A stretch of 64,000 bases of DNA, taken from the NCBI GenBank assembly GCA_003165595.1, contig PLWQ01000026.1:149639-213638 (forward strand), read 5' to 3'. The notes beneath the pieces were generated by a model. It searched no databases. It was not told where the DNA came from and saw only the letters and a list, made by a program, of their open reading frames with translations. The position numbers and the translations under genes were made by a program. The stretch comes from Fibrobacterota bacterium (lineage in GTDB: Bacteria > Fibrobacterota > Chitinivibrionia > Chitinivibrionales > FEN-1185). Positions 15,285 to 25,200 of the stretch are shown one piece after another (the first letter of the stretch is position 1; each line of letters opens with the position of its first letter).

Positions 15285-16847
15285 ATGACCGCAGCAACCA
15301 AAACAATCCCGCAGCAGGCAGAAGAATTCCTGTCGCATCCGGATTTTGCCGAAGTTCAGCGCGTTGTAAGAAATGCGCCGCCGCGTTACCGTAACGAGAT
15401 GGGCAAGTACAGCATCCATCGCGCATCGACCTGCGTCTCGTGCGGAAAGTGTGTTGAGATTTGCCAGTACGGTGTTCATACGAAGCCCGAAGGATATCGC
15501 CAGGTAATCCGTCCGTTCGACTATAAATGTATAGGTCCTGAGTGCGAAAAGTCGGGCCGGTTCTGCATCGCGAACTGCCCGCAACATGCGCTTTCGCTTG
15601 ATGAGAATCCTGTTTTCAAAACGCTCGGAGATTGCCGCTGGACCCCGGACCTTCTGGCGAGCAATTGGATCATGGCCGAAACCGGAAGGCAGCCGCCAAA
15701 GCATCTGGAAAGCCAGACCGGTAACTCGGGCGGCGGATTCGATCGTTTGCGCTTCGTTTTTCCGGACAAAATTCCGTCCGGCCTGCGTCGCGAGGATATC
15801 TCCACCGAATTGCTTCTTAACAAAAGGAAAAACGATTCCAGGCCGAAAATAAAGATCGATGTGCCCTGGTACGGCGGCGGCATGTCGTTCGGGTCAACCA
15901 ATATCCGTGCGCAGCTTGCCAAGGTGAGGGCGGCCAAGGCGTGGAACACGTTCAGCTGCACCGGCGAAGGCGGATATCCGGAGCGCTTTATTCCGTACAA
16001 AGATTACATGATCACGCAGGTCGCCACCGGGCTGTTCGGCGTGCGCGAGGAGACAATTCAGCGTGCGCGCATCGTTGAGTTCAAGTATGCGCAGGGAGCC
16101 AAACCGGGTCTGGGCGGGCACCTCCTGGGCGACAAGAACACGCCGGCCGTCGCCGCCATGCGCGAGGCCGTTGTTGGCACGTCGCTCTTCTCGCCGTTTC
16201 CGTTCCACAGCGTGTATTCGATTGAAGACCACAAGAAGCACCTCGACTGGATCGCGCATGTCAATAGAACCGCTTTGCTTTCGGCAAAGGTTTCCACGCC
16301 CAACGACGTTGAAATGGTGGCCGTGGGATCGTACTGCGCCGGCGCGCACATCGTGCACATGGACGGCAGTTACGGCGGCACGGGCGCCGCACCGAATATC
16401 GCGAAGAAGAACATCGCCATGCCCATCGAATATGCAATAAGCAACGTGCACCAGTTCCTGGTGGCCGAAGGCGTGCGCGACGAGGTCACGCTCATCGTTT
16501 CCGGCGGCATACGCAATCCCTGGGACATTGCCAAGGCGATTGCCATGGGTGCGGACGGGGTTGTGATGGGCACGGCGGAGCTCGTTGCGCTCGGCTGCAT
16601 CCGATGCGGATGCTGCGAGAGCGGACGGGGATGCGCGCGCGGCATATGCACCACCGATGACGAGCTGCTGCAACTGCTCACGGTGGATTGGTGCACGCAG
16701 CGGCTGATAAATCTGCACACTGCTTTTCGGGAATGCCTGGTCGACATACTGTATCGCCTGGGCATAGAATCGGTTGCCGCCCTGCGCGGCAGAACCGATG
16801 TCCTGATGCATCTTGATTACCAAAACGACAAAGACAGGAAACAATAA
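15285..16847 (+). CDS. Glutamate synthase central FMN subunit (GltB2 type) with N-terminal ferredoxin domain
   Basis: The 520-residue protein starts with ferredoxin-type clusters (CVSCGKCVEICQYG at about 47-60, CIGPECEKSGRFC...CP), followed by the archaeal-type GltB2 barrel. GGGMSFGSTN (FMN-binding), CTGEGGYPERF, QGAKPGLGG and SGGIRNPWDIAKA are present, and CIRCGCCESGRGCARGIC near 440-457 matches the [3Fe-4S] region. It would convert 2-oxoglutarate plus ammonia to glutamate at the FMN site, with ammonia supplied by the glutaminase encoded next. It is separated by only 2 bp from that gene. Confidence 0.9.
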   Translation: MTAATKTIPQQAEEFLSHPDFAEVQRVVRNAPPRYRNEMGKYSIHRASTCVSCGKCVEICQYGVHTKPEGYRQVIRPFDYKCIGPECEKSGRFCIANCPQHALSLDENPVFKTLGDCRWTPDLLASNWIMAETGRQPPKHLESQTGNSGGGFDRLRFVFPDKIPSGLRREDISTELLLNKRKNDSRPKIKIDVPWYGGGMSFGSTNIRAQLAKVRAAKAWNTFSCTGEGGYPERFIPYKDYMITQVATGLFGVREETIQRARIVEFKYAQGAKPGLGGHLLGDKNTPAVAAMREAVVGTSLFSPFPFHSVYSIEDHKKHLDWIAHVNRTALLSAKVSTPNDVEMVAVGSYCAGAHIVHMDGSYGGTGAAPNIAKKNIAMPIEYAISNVHQFLVAEGVRDEVTLIVSGGIRNPWDIAKAIAMGADGVVMGTAELVALGCIRCGCCESGRGCARGICTTDDELLQLLTVDWCTQRLINLHTAFRECLVDILYRLGIESVAALRGRTDVLMHLDYQNDKDRKQ

Positions 16848-16849
16848 CC

Positions 16850-19489
16850 GTGAACAGCCCGGTATCATTCGACGGTGCAGAGGCCCTTATTCGCAGCCGT
16901 AAAGACCTGCGCCCGCAGGGCGACTGGTTCCTGGCGCCTCCCGAGGAGGAAGGCGGATGCGGCGTGACGGGTTTCGCCTGCACCATCCCGGTGCGTGGCA
17001 AGCATATCTACGAGCCCAGCATCCAGATGCGCAACCGCGGCAACGGCAAGGGCGGCGGCATTGCGGCATGCGGACTCGCGCCCGAGGATTTCGGCGTGTC
17101 CCGCTCGGTGCTCGAAGAGGATTATTGCCTGCAGGTTGCGCTCCTGGACTCCAACGCCCGTGGCGAGGTGGAAAAAGAAGCCATTGCACCGTATTTCACT
17201 ATAGACCAGGGCGGAATCATTCCCACGGTCAAAGACTTTCGCGACGTGCCGCTGCTCCAGGTGAGGCCGCCCGACGTTGCACGCTACTTTGTCCGCGTGA
17301 AACAGGACGTACTCCAGAAATTTGCAGAAGAGAAGAAACTCACCGGCCTGGCCCCGCGCGAAATTGAAGACGAATTCGTGTTCCAGAATTCCAGCAAGCT
17401 CAACAATAAATTCTATGCCTCGCTCGGCGAGAAGCGCGCGTTTGTACTCTCGCATGCCCGGAACCTGATCATTCTGAAAGTGGTTGGATTTGCCGAGGCT
17501 GTCGTTCAATATTATTGCCTGGAGGATTCGCGCGCGCATGTGTGGATCGCGCATCAGCGCTATCCCACCCGCGGCCGCGTGTGGCACCCGGGCGGCTGCC
17601 ATCCGTTTATCGGCATGAACGAGGCGCTCGTTCACAACGGCGACTTTGCGAATTATCATTCGGTGTGCGAATACTTGGCGCAGCGCAACCTGTTTCCGCA
17701 ATTTCTCACGGATACCGAAGCGTCCATCATGCTGTTCGACCTCATGAACCGCGCCTACAAGTATCCGGTAGAATACATCATAGAATCGCTTGCGCCCACA
17801 ACCGAGCTCGACTTCGATCGGCTGCCCGAAGAAAAACAGCGCGTGTACAAGGAAATCCAGGCGGCGCAGATTCACGCATCGCCCGATGGCCCGTGGTTTT
17901 TTATCATAGCCCGCAATCTTATGGAAAAAGGGTTCCAGCTCCTTGGCATCACCGACACCGCGATGCTGCGTCCCCAGGTGTTTGCCCTGCAGGAAGGCGA
18001 AGTCTCCATCGGCCTGATCTGCTCCGAAAAACAGGCTATCGACGCGACGCTGGCGAGCCTGGCGCGTGAGGATTCGCGGTTTTCGCCCATTGCCGACATG
18101 TACTGGAACGCGCGCGGCGGCAGTTCCACGGACGGCGGCGCTTTCCTGCTGAACGTGGTTCCTTCGGGCAACGGTCACAACGGAACGTCGCCGGACTATA
18201 CACTAAACGTCACCAACAAGTTCGGCCAGCAGGTAAAAACCCGGCCGGGCCAGACGCATTGCGATTTTTCAAGACCGGTGACAATTCCTTCAAGTAAAGA
18301 TGCCGACGCCGCGGTCATCTCGCGGGCCATGGAACAGAACAACCCGCAGGCGTTGTACGAACACGTGCGCGAGAACACCCACACCATGGATTACAATCGT
18401 CTGCGCTGGTTTGCGAGCGAGATTGCAACCCGCTGCGCGAAAGATGCGCCCGCATTCGGCATACAGGCGCTTAGCCTGGCGATCGACCGCCGGTATCCGA
18501 CCGGCGACAAGAAACGCAGTTCGGTTGTCGCGACGCTTCGCGGCGGCCTGGAAACGATCTTTAGGTCGCAGCCGGCTATCGGCGGGGAAGGCGCAAGCAC
18601 GTGCAGGCGGATCACGTTCGACACGCGTGCAATGCTCCGCGGCCCGCAGGAAGGTGAGACAACGCTGCTTGTTGATGCAACCGGGTTTCAGCCCGAGGGC
18701 AGTGAGTGCGACGCCTACCTTGCCGTGGATGCATACAAGCTCGGATGGCGGCATATCATTCACTACAATTCGCGGGGCACGCGGTTTCACGCGGCGGGCT
18801 TCGGTCCGGCAACCGACGGATTGAGAATTGACTGTTACGACAACCCGGGCGACTATCTCGGCTCGGGCATAGACGGACTCGAAGCCTATGTTCACGGAAA
18901 TGCTCAAGACCAGTTGTGCCAGATTTCCAAACGTGGAAAAGTGGTTGTGTACGGCGACGTGGGGCAGACGTTTTTGTACGGCGCAAAGGGCGGTGACATC
19001 TACGTGATGGGCAACGCGGCAGGCCGTCCCATGATCAATGCCGTGGGAAAGCCCAAGGTCGTGATCAACGGCACCGCGCTGGACTTCCTCGCGGAATCGT
19101 TTATGGCCGGCGACCCGCTCACGGGCGGCGGATTTGCAATTGTCAATGGCCTCCGCGTGGAAGACAACGGCGACATCGTGGCGCTCGACCTGCCATACCC
19201 CGGCAGCAACCTGCTGTCGCTGGCGTCGGGCGGGGCAATTTATGTGCGCGATCCGAACCGGACGCTGATAAGCGAACAGCTCAACGGCGGCATGTTCGGG
19301 CGCTTTACAAACGAAGACTGGAAGCTTATCCTGCCGTATTTGCAGGAGAACGAGCGGTTGTTCGATATCGGGATAGAACGCGACCTTCTCACGGTGAAGG
19401 GCATCGCGAGAAAACCGGCCGCGGTCTATCGCAAGGTGATGCCGAAGAGCAAGACCGCCGATGCGGAGACGGAAGAAGTAGGGGAATAG
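16850..19489 (+). CDS. Fused glutaminase (GltB1) and GXGXG (GltB3) glutamate synthase subunit
   Basis: The 879-residue protein joins a class-II glutamine amidotransferase (about 37-420) to the GltB3/GXGXG beta-helix domain (about 600-830; GDYLGSGIDG, GKVVVYGDVG, DIYVMGNAAGRP). The amidotransferase nucleophile is probably Cys37 in GGCGVTGF, preceded by 36 residues that would have to be removed for a free N-terminal Cys. Other glutaminase residues are visible in AHQRYPTRGR and LVHNGDFANY. It hydrolyses glutamine and channels ammonia to the GltB2 partner upstream. In the archaeal-type system these domains are separate genes, so the fusion is of note. Confidence 0.88.
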   Translation: MNSPVSFDGAEALIRSRKDLRPQGDWFLAPPEEEGGCGVTGFACTIPVRGKHIYEPSIQMRNRGNGKGGGIAACGLAPEDFGVSRSVLEEDYCLQVALLDSNARGEVEKEAIAPYFTIDQGGIIPTVKDFRDVPLLQVRPPDVARYFVRVKQDVLQKFAEEKKLTGLAPREIEDEFVFQNSSKLNNKFYASLGEKRAFVLSHARNLIILKVVGFAEAVVQYYCLEDSRAHVWIAHQRYPTRGRVWHPGGCHPFIGMNEALVHNGDFANYHSVCEYLAQRNLFPQFLTDTEASIMLFDLMNRAYKYPVEYIIESLAPTTELDFDRLPEEKQRVYKEIQAAQIHASPDGPWFFIIARNLMEKGFQLLGITDTAMLRPQVFALQEGEVSIGLICSEKQAIDATLASLAREDSRFSPIADMYWNARGGSSTDGGAFLLNVVPSGNGHNGTSPDYTLNVTNKFGQQVKTRPGQTHCDFSRPVTIPSSKDADAAVISRAMEQNNPQALYEHVRENTHTMDYNRLRWFASEIATRCAKDAPAFGIQALSLAIDRRYPTGDKKRSSVVATLRGGLETIFRSQPAIGGEGASTCRRITFDTRAMLRGPQEGETTLLVDATGFQPEGSECDAYLAVDAYKLGWRHIIHYNSRGTRFHAAGFGPATDGLRIDCYDNPGDYLGSGIDGLEAYVHGNAQDQLCQISKRGKVVVYGDVGQTFLYGAKGGDIYVMGNAAGRPMINAVGKPKVVINGTALDFLAESFMAGDPLTGGGFAIVNGLRVEDNGDIVALDLPYPGSNLLSLASGGAIYVRDPNRTLISEQLNGGMFGRFTNEDWKLILPYLQENERLFDIGIERDLLTVKGIARKPAAVYRKVMPKSKTADAETEEVGE

Positions 19490-19590
19490 GATTCACCGCA
19501 GAGACACAGAGGACACAGAGAAAAGAAAAATGTTCGCTGCGGAGTCGCAGTGGTCGCGGGATAGAAATAGAATGACAAAGGCAAAACGTC
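19490..19590. repeat. Single arm of the CACCGCAGAG-type intergenic repeat
   Basis: The sequence after the stop starts GATTCACCGCAGAGACACAG and continues with ACAGAG units. It is a variant of one arm of the paired elements at 25567-25710 and 30588-30728. No matching inverted arm is present in this gap. Confidence 0.6.
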
Positions 19591-20493
19591 ATGATAGCTG
19601 AAACCACCAAGGAAGCCGTCCCGGCCAAGAAAGAGCCTGTCGGCGCCGTGCTTGTGTGCGGCGGCGGGATCGCGGGCATCCAGGCATCGCTGGACCTTTC
19701 GGCCGCCGGCTTCTACGTGTACCTCGTCGAGGAAAGTCCCACCATCGGCGGCAACATGGCGCGCCTGGACAAGACATTTCCCACGGGCGACTGCGCAACG
19801 TGCATCATATCACCCAAGGTTGTCGCTTGCATGCGGGATCTGAATATCGACGTCATCACCATGGCCGAAGTTGTAAAACTCGAAGGCGAGGCCGGGAATT
19901 TCAGGGCAACGGTGAAAACCAGGCCGCGATTCGTGAATATGGACAAATGCACAGGCTGCGGCGATTGCATAGAGCGCTGCCCGGTGCGCAATATTCCCCG
20001 GACCGTGTTCGAATCCAAGCCCGCGGAGGAACTTGACAAAAAAGATGAAGCGTTCCTCACCGATATCATTGCCAGGCAGCAGGGCGATCCCGGCGCGCTC
20101 ATGCCGGTGCTCGAAGCGACCAACAGGGTGTATGGCTATCTGCCGCGCGGCATTGTTGAACATGCGGCATCGCGGCTCTCCATTCCGCTGGCAAGCGCGC
20201 TCAAAGTGGCCAGCTTCTACGACAAGATGCGCTTTGAGCCGGTTGGCCGACATGTTATTCAGGTGTGCAACGGCACGAGCTGCCACTCGCAGCATTCCGC
20301 CGCCTTGATTTCTCTTCTCGAAAAGAAACTCGGCGTGAGCGACGGCGGAACCGACAAGTCCGGGCGCTTCACCTTGCGCACGGTGCGCTGTCTGGGCCTG
20401 TGCGCCCTGTCGCCTTCTATGCGCATAGACGATGTGAGCTTCGGCAAGGTTGATCCCGACGACATAGACAAGATACTGGAACAATTCTCATGA
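19591..20493 (+). CDS. HdrA N-terminal domain fused to NuoE
   Basis: Residues about 18-135 match the first part of HdrA: FAD motif CGGGIAGIQASLD (23-35), LDKTFPTGDCATCIISPK and a ferredoxin cluster CTGCGDCIERCP (Cys120, 123, 126, 130). Residues about 150-300 are a NuoE/HydC thioredoxin-like [2Fe-2S] domain with Cys226, Cys231, Cys267 and Cys271 (CNGTSC, CLGLC). The rest of HdrA is not lost: it reappears fused to a NuoG domain two genes downstream. The protein would bring FAD and Fe-S clusters next to the NADH-oxidising NuoF module. It overlaps the nuoF-like gene by four bases (ATGA). Confidence 0.9.
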   Translation: MIAETTKEAVPAKKEPVGAVLVCGGGIAGIQASLDLSAAGFYVYLVEESPTIGGNMARLDKTFPTGDCATCIISPKVVACMRDLNIDVITMAEVVKLEGEAGNFRATVKTRPRFVNMDKCTGCGDCIERCPVRNIPRTVFESKPAEELDKKDEAFLTDIIARQQGDPGALMPVLEATNRVYGYLPRGIVEHAASRLSIPLASALKVASFYDKMRFEPVGRHVIQVCNGTSCHSQHSAALISLLEKKLGVSDGGTDKSGRFTLRTVRCLGLCALSPSMRIDDVSFGKVDPDDIDKILEQFS

Positions 20494-22232
20494 ACACTGC
20501 TGTTAGAACATCAGGCGATCTGGACAAACTCGCGTCTCTCGGAAGCGCGTCGCTCTATCCCGAAAAGGTGAAAATTCTTATCGGGTCGGGAACGTGCGGG
20601 CTTGCCATGGGGGCGCGCGCGGTGGAAGATGCGGCCCTTGCAACGGTAAAGAGGTTTAAGGCCGACGCTACGGTCTCGCGGATCGGTTGCATCGGCTTCT
20701 GCAGCCAGGAACCCCTGCTCGACATCGTCTTGCCGGGCGGCCCGCGCGTGAGTTTCGGCAGCATGACGGCCGCCAAGGCACGCGCCGTTCTCACGGCCTA
20801 TTTCACAAAAGGCAATTTCGGCGGCGAGAAGCCGCTGGGCAGGTTTTCCTCCGAGGAGCACGTATCCACCGGCGAGGTGCATAGCTACGGTTCAAGCCCG
20901 GCGGCCGAGGGAATCCCGGAATGGTCGAAGCTCGATTTCTTCCGGCTCCAGAAAAAAGTGATCATGCGGAACTGCGGTTCCATTGATCCGATGTCCATTG
21001 AAGAATCCATCGCCCGCGGCGCATACCGCGGAGCGCAGAAGGCGCTTTCGTCAATGAAGCCCGCCAGCGTGCTCGACGAAATCACGGCCTCGGGCCTGCG
21101 CGGGCGCGGCGGCGCGTATTTCCCCACCGGCCAGAAATGGCGGTTTGCGCACAACGCAAAGGGCGACGTCAAATATGTTGTCTGCAACGCGGACGAAGGC
21201 GCGCCCGGTTCGTCCATGGACCGCAGCGTGCTCGAAGGCGACCCGCATGCGATTATCGAGGGTATGATCATCGGATCGTACGCGATCGGCGCGAATGTGG
21301 GGTACGTGTATGTCCGCAGTGAATACCCGCTTGCCATCACCACCCTCGAACATGCAATTGCGGAAGCGGAAAAACTCGGCATTCTCGGCGACGACATCTT
21401 CGGCTCCGGGTGGAATTTCCGCCTGAGCGTTCGCCGCGGCGCAGGCGCGTACGTATGCGGCGAGGAAACAGGACTTATCGAATCCATTGAAGGCCATTCG
21501 GGCGAACCGCGCGGCAGGCCGCCGTTTCCCGTTACGGCCGGCCTCTGGGGCAAACCAACGGTTGTGAACAATGTCAAGACATGGGCAAGCGTTGCGCCGA
21601 TCATCACCAGGGGATCGCAGTGGTATGCCTCCATCGGATCGAAAACGACAACCGGGACGACGATCTTTTCTCTCGAAGGCTCGGTAAAGAATCCCGGACT
21701 CGTTGAAGTGCCTTTCGGGATCACCTTGCGGGACATGATTTACGGAATGGGAGGCGGCATCCGCGGAGACAAGGCGTGCAAGGCAGTGCAGGTGGGCGGA
21801 CCGTCCATCGGGTGCGTGCCGCCGTCGATGCTCGATTTGGCAATCGATTCGCAGGACGTGCCGGGAAAATCGGCCAACATGGGGACCGGCGGCATCATCG
21901 TGATGGACTCCGATTCCTGCGTGGTTGACATGACGCGATTCCTTCTCGGATTTTTTGTGGACGAGTCGTGCGGCAGGTGCACGCCGTGCCGCGAAGGCAC
22001 CAAGCAGATGTACGCAATGTTCAACAAAATCTGCGAGGGAAAAGCCAATACCGAAACCATTGAACAGCTCGAGCGGCTTAGCCAAGCGATGAACGCGGCG
22101 AGCGTGTGCGGGCTCGGCACCACCGCGTCCGGCCCGGTAACAAACGCCCTGCGCCATTTCCGGGACGATATTGACATGCACATAGCGGGCCGGAAATGTC
22201 CGGCAGGCGTGTGCGAAATGAAAAAAGCATAA
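20490..22232 (+). CDS. NuoF/HydB-type NAD(H)-binding flavoprotein
   Basis: The 580-residue protein has an N-terminal thioredoxin-like [2Fe-2S] domain (about 25-110; GSGTCGLAMG, IGCIGFC) and then the NuoF core: GRGGAYFPTGQKW (FMN/NADH site), YVVCNADEGAPGSSMDR, CGEETGLIESIEG and the [4Fe-4S] motif ESCGRCTPCREGT near 490. It ends CPAGVCEMKKA without the C-terminal two-cluster ferredoxin domain found in many HydB proteins. It should oxidise NADH or reduce NAD+ through FMN and exchange electrons with the NuoE and NuoG-like domains of its neighbours. It is one nucleotide away from the next gene. Confidence 0.92.
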   Translation: MNTAVRTSGDLDKLASLGSASLYPEKVKILIGSGTCGLAMGARAVEDAALATVKRFKADATVSRIGCIGFCSQEPLLDIVLPGGPRVSFGSMTAAKARAVLTAYFTKGNFGGEKPLGRFSSEEHVSTGEVHSYGSSPAAEGIPEWSKLDFFRLQKKVIMRNCGSIDPMSIEESIARGAYRGAQKALSSMKPASVLDEITASGLRGRGGAYFPTGQKWRFAHNAKGDVKYVVCNADEGAPGSSMDRSVLEGDPHAIIEGMIIGSYAIGANVGYVYVRSEYPLAITTLEHAIAEAEKLGILGDDIFGSGWNFRLSVRRGAGAYVCGEETGLIESIEGHSGEPRGRPPFPVTAGLWGKPTVVNNVKTWASVAPIITRGSQWYASIGSKTTTGTTIFSLEGSVKNPGLVEVPFGITLRDMIYGMGGGIRGDKACKAVQVGGPSIGCVPPSMLDLAIDSQDVPGKSANMGTGGIIVMDSDSCVVDMTRFLLGFFVDESCGRCTPCREGTKQMYAMFNKICEGKANTETIEQLERLSQAMNAASVCGLGTTASGPVTNALRHFRDDIDMHIAGRKCPAGVCEMKKA

Positions 22233-22233
22233 T

Positions 22234-25200
22234 ATGAACACAGCAGCTCCAGACAAAGCAAGCATCACCATAGACGGACGCACCTCCGAGGTTGCGCCCG
22301 GCGTCACCATTCTCACCGCTGCGCGACAAATGGGAATATCGATTCCCACGCTATGCAATTACCGGGGCATGGAGCCTATCGGCGCCTGCCGGGTTTGCAT
22401 CGTGGAACTGGAAACGCCTCGCGGTCCGCGCCAGGTCTCATCGTGCAACTATCCGGTGGAAGACGGCATGAAGGTCAACACCGACACGCCCGCCATCCGC
22501 GAAAGCCGCACGATTATCCTTGAGCTGCTGCTGGCCGAGGCGCCGAATTCCAAAAAGCTCGCGGAATTCGCCGCAGCGCTGGGCGTTACGTCGACGCCGT
22601 TCGAAAAGAAGCCCGACGGCGAATGCATATTGTGCGGTCTTTGCGTCAAAGTGTGCGGCGACCTCATGGGCCGGGGCGCAATCAGCATGTTCGGCCGCGG
22701 CGCAAAAAGGGAAGTGCTGCCCGCATACGACGAGAAGAGCGAGCAGTGCCAGGTGTGCGGCGCATGCGATTTCGTGTGCCCCACAGACGCCTCCGACCAC
22801 ACCCACGTCGCAACGGCTGCCACGAGAAAACACCTCACAGCCTATAACCAATATTTGGAAGCGCGCCCGAACATCGACATGGCGCATCCTCAGGCAACGC
22901 CGCGCGTTCCGTTTATAGACCGCAAAACCTGCGTGCACCTCACAACGGGCGAGTGCGGGCTGTGCGCAGAAGTGTGCGGCGCGGGCGCAATCGACTACGA
23001 GCAGAAGGAAACGATCCAGGAACTTGACGTAGGCGCGGTGCTGCTTACGCCCGGATTTTCGGCCTTCGACCCGCTGAGGCGTATCGAATACGGCACCGGT
23101 TTCGACGCGAATGTTATTGCCAATACGCAATTCGAACGGCTGCTTTCGGCGGCAGGCCCCACCAAAGGCCACGTTCGGCGGCCTTCCGATAATGCAACAC
23201 CAAAGAGCATCGCGTTTATCCAGTGCGTGGGGTCGCGCGATTCCAAAATGTGCAACGACTACTGTTCCTCGGTGTGCTGCATGGCCGCGACCAAGGAAGC
23301 CATTCTGGCGAAACAGCATGAGCCCGATACCCAGGTTACGGTGTACTACATGGACATGCGCGCCTACGGCAAGGATTTCGACCGGTATTTCAACCGCGCA
23401 AAGGAAATGGGCGTGTCCTACGTCCGGTGCCGCCCGTCATCCGTTGAACAGGTGAGCGGCACGAAGAACCTGAAGATTACGTACATGAGCGAGGATAACC
23501 GCTGCGTTACCGCCGAACACGATCTGGTGGTGCTGTCTCTGGGTCTCGAGCCCAGCGCAAGCCTCAAGGACCAGGTTGACAGGTTCAACGTGATGCTCAA
23601 CCAGTGGGGATTTGTCCTCACCAGCGAGCTTTCTCCTTTGGAAACGTCTCGACCGGGTGTTTTTGTGGGCGGCGCGCTCGCCGAACCCAAGGACATTCCC
23701 GACACCGTGATGCAGGCCTCCGCCGTTGCGGCAAAGGCCATGGCGCTGCTGGCATCCGCCCGCGGGACGCGGGTAAAGACGAAAACATATCCGCCGGAGC
23801 GCGACGTTACCGACGAACCGCCGCGCGTCGGGGTGTTTATCTGCCATTGCGGCAGCAACATCGCGTCGGTGGTGGACGTGGAAGCCGTGGTGCAGCGCAC
23901 CAAGACACTCCCGTTTGTCGTGCACGCGGAGCGCAACATGTACACCTGCGCGGACGACACCCAGGACCAGATCAAAGACAAGATCATCAAATACCGTCTC
24001 AACCGCGTGATCGTCGCGTCGTGCACGCCGCGCACACACGAGGCGATTTTCCGCGACACGCTCCGCGACGCGGGGCTCAACCCGTACCTTCTCGAAATGG
24101 CGAATATCCGCGACCAATGCTCGTGGGTGCATACGGGCGAGCCCGACAAGGCAACCGAGAAGGCCAAAGATCTTGTTCGTATGACCGTTGGCCGCACCGT
24201 CGGCCTCAAGCCGCTCGTTGAATCCACGGTGCCGGTGAAGAACGCCGCGCTCATCATCGGCGGAGGCGTCGGCGGCATGACGGCTGCGCTTTCCATTGCG
24301 GATCAGGGATATGGGGTTTTTCTAGTGGAAAAGGAGAACGTCCTGGGCGGCATGGCGCGCGAGATACACGAGACCCTTGACAAGAGCAATGTGTCCGCGT
24401 TTGTGTCGCATCTGATCGACCGGGTGGAATCTCATCCGCGCATCAAGGCGTATCTGCATTCGACGGTCAAGAAAGTGGACGGCCATGTGGGCGATTTTAC
24501 GTCGGATATCGTGACGCCCGAAACAACCCTCAAAGTCGAACACGGCGTCGTGATCTTGGCGAGCGGCGCAAAGGAATTGAAACCGCAGTCGTTTGGTTAT
24601 GGGAAAAGCGACAAGGTGATTACGCAGCTCGAACTATCCGGCCGCATCGCAAGAAATGAACTTGCCTTACCGGAAAAATCGACCATCGTCATGATACAAT
24701 GCGTTGAACAGAGGAACGATGAACGTCCGTACTGCTCCAGAGTATGCTGCACAACCGCCGTGAAGAACGCGCTCCTGTTACGCAAGCGCTATCCCAAGGC
24801 CAGGATCCTCGTTTTGTACCGTGAAATGCGTACCTACGGGTTCCGGGAGGCGGCCTACCGCGAAGCGCGCGAAAACGGGATCATGTTTGTCCGGTACGAC
24901 GACAAGCGGCTGCCCGAGGTGGCGGTTGACAAGGGACTCACGGTGCGCGTCACCGACAAGATTCTGGGGCGGGAGCTCATCATGACGCCCGATCTTCTCG
25001 TGCTTGCCGCGCCGATCGTTGCGCGCGACGACCGCCAGGACCTGTCGGATCTGCTGCGCGTTCCGCTTAACGCGGACGGCTTTTTTCTTGAAGCGCATGT
25101 CAAGCTGAGGCCCGTCGATTTCGCCAGCGAAGGATTATTTTTGTGCGGCACGGCGCACTCGCCTAAGTTCATCAGCGAGACGATTTCGCAGGCGAATGCC

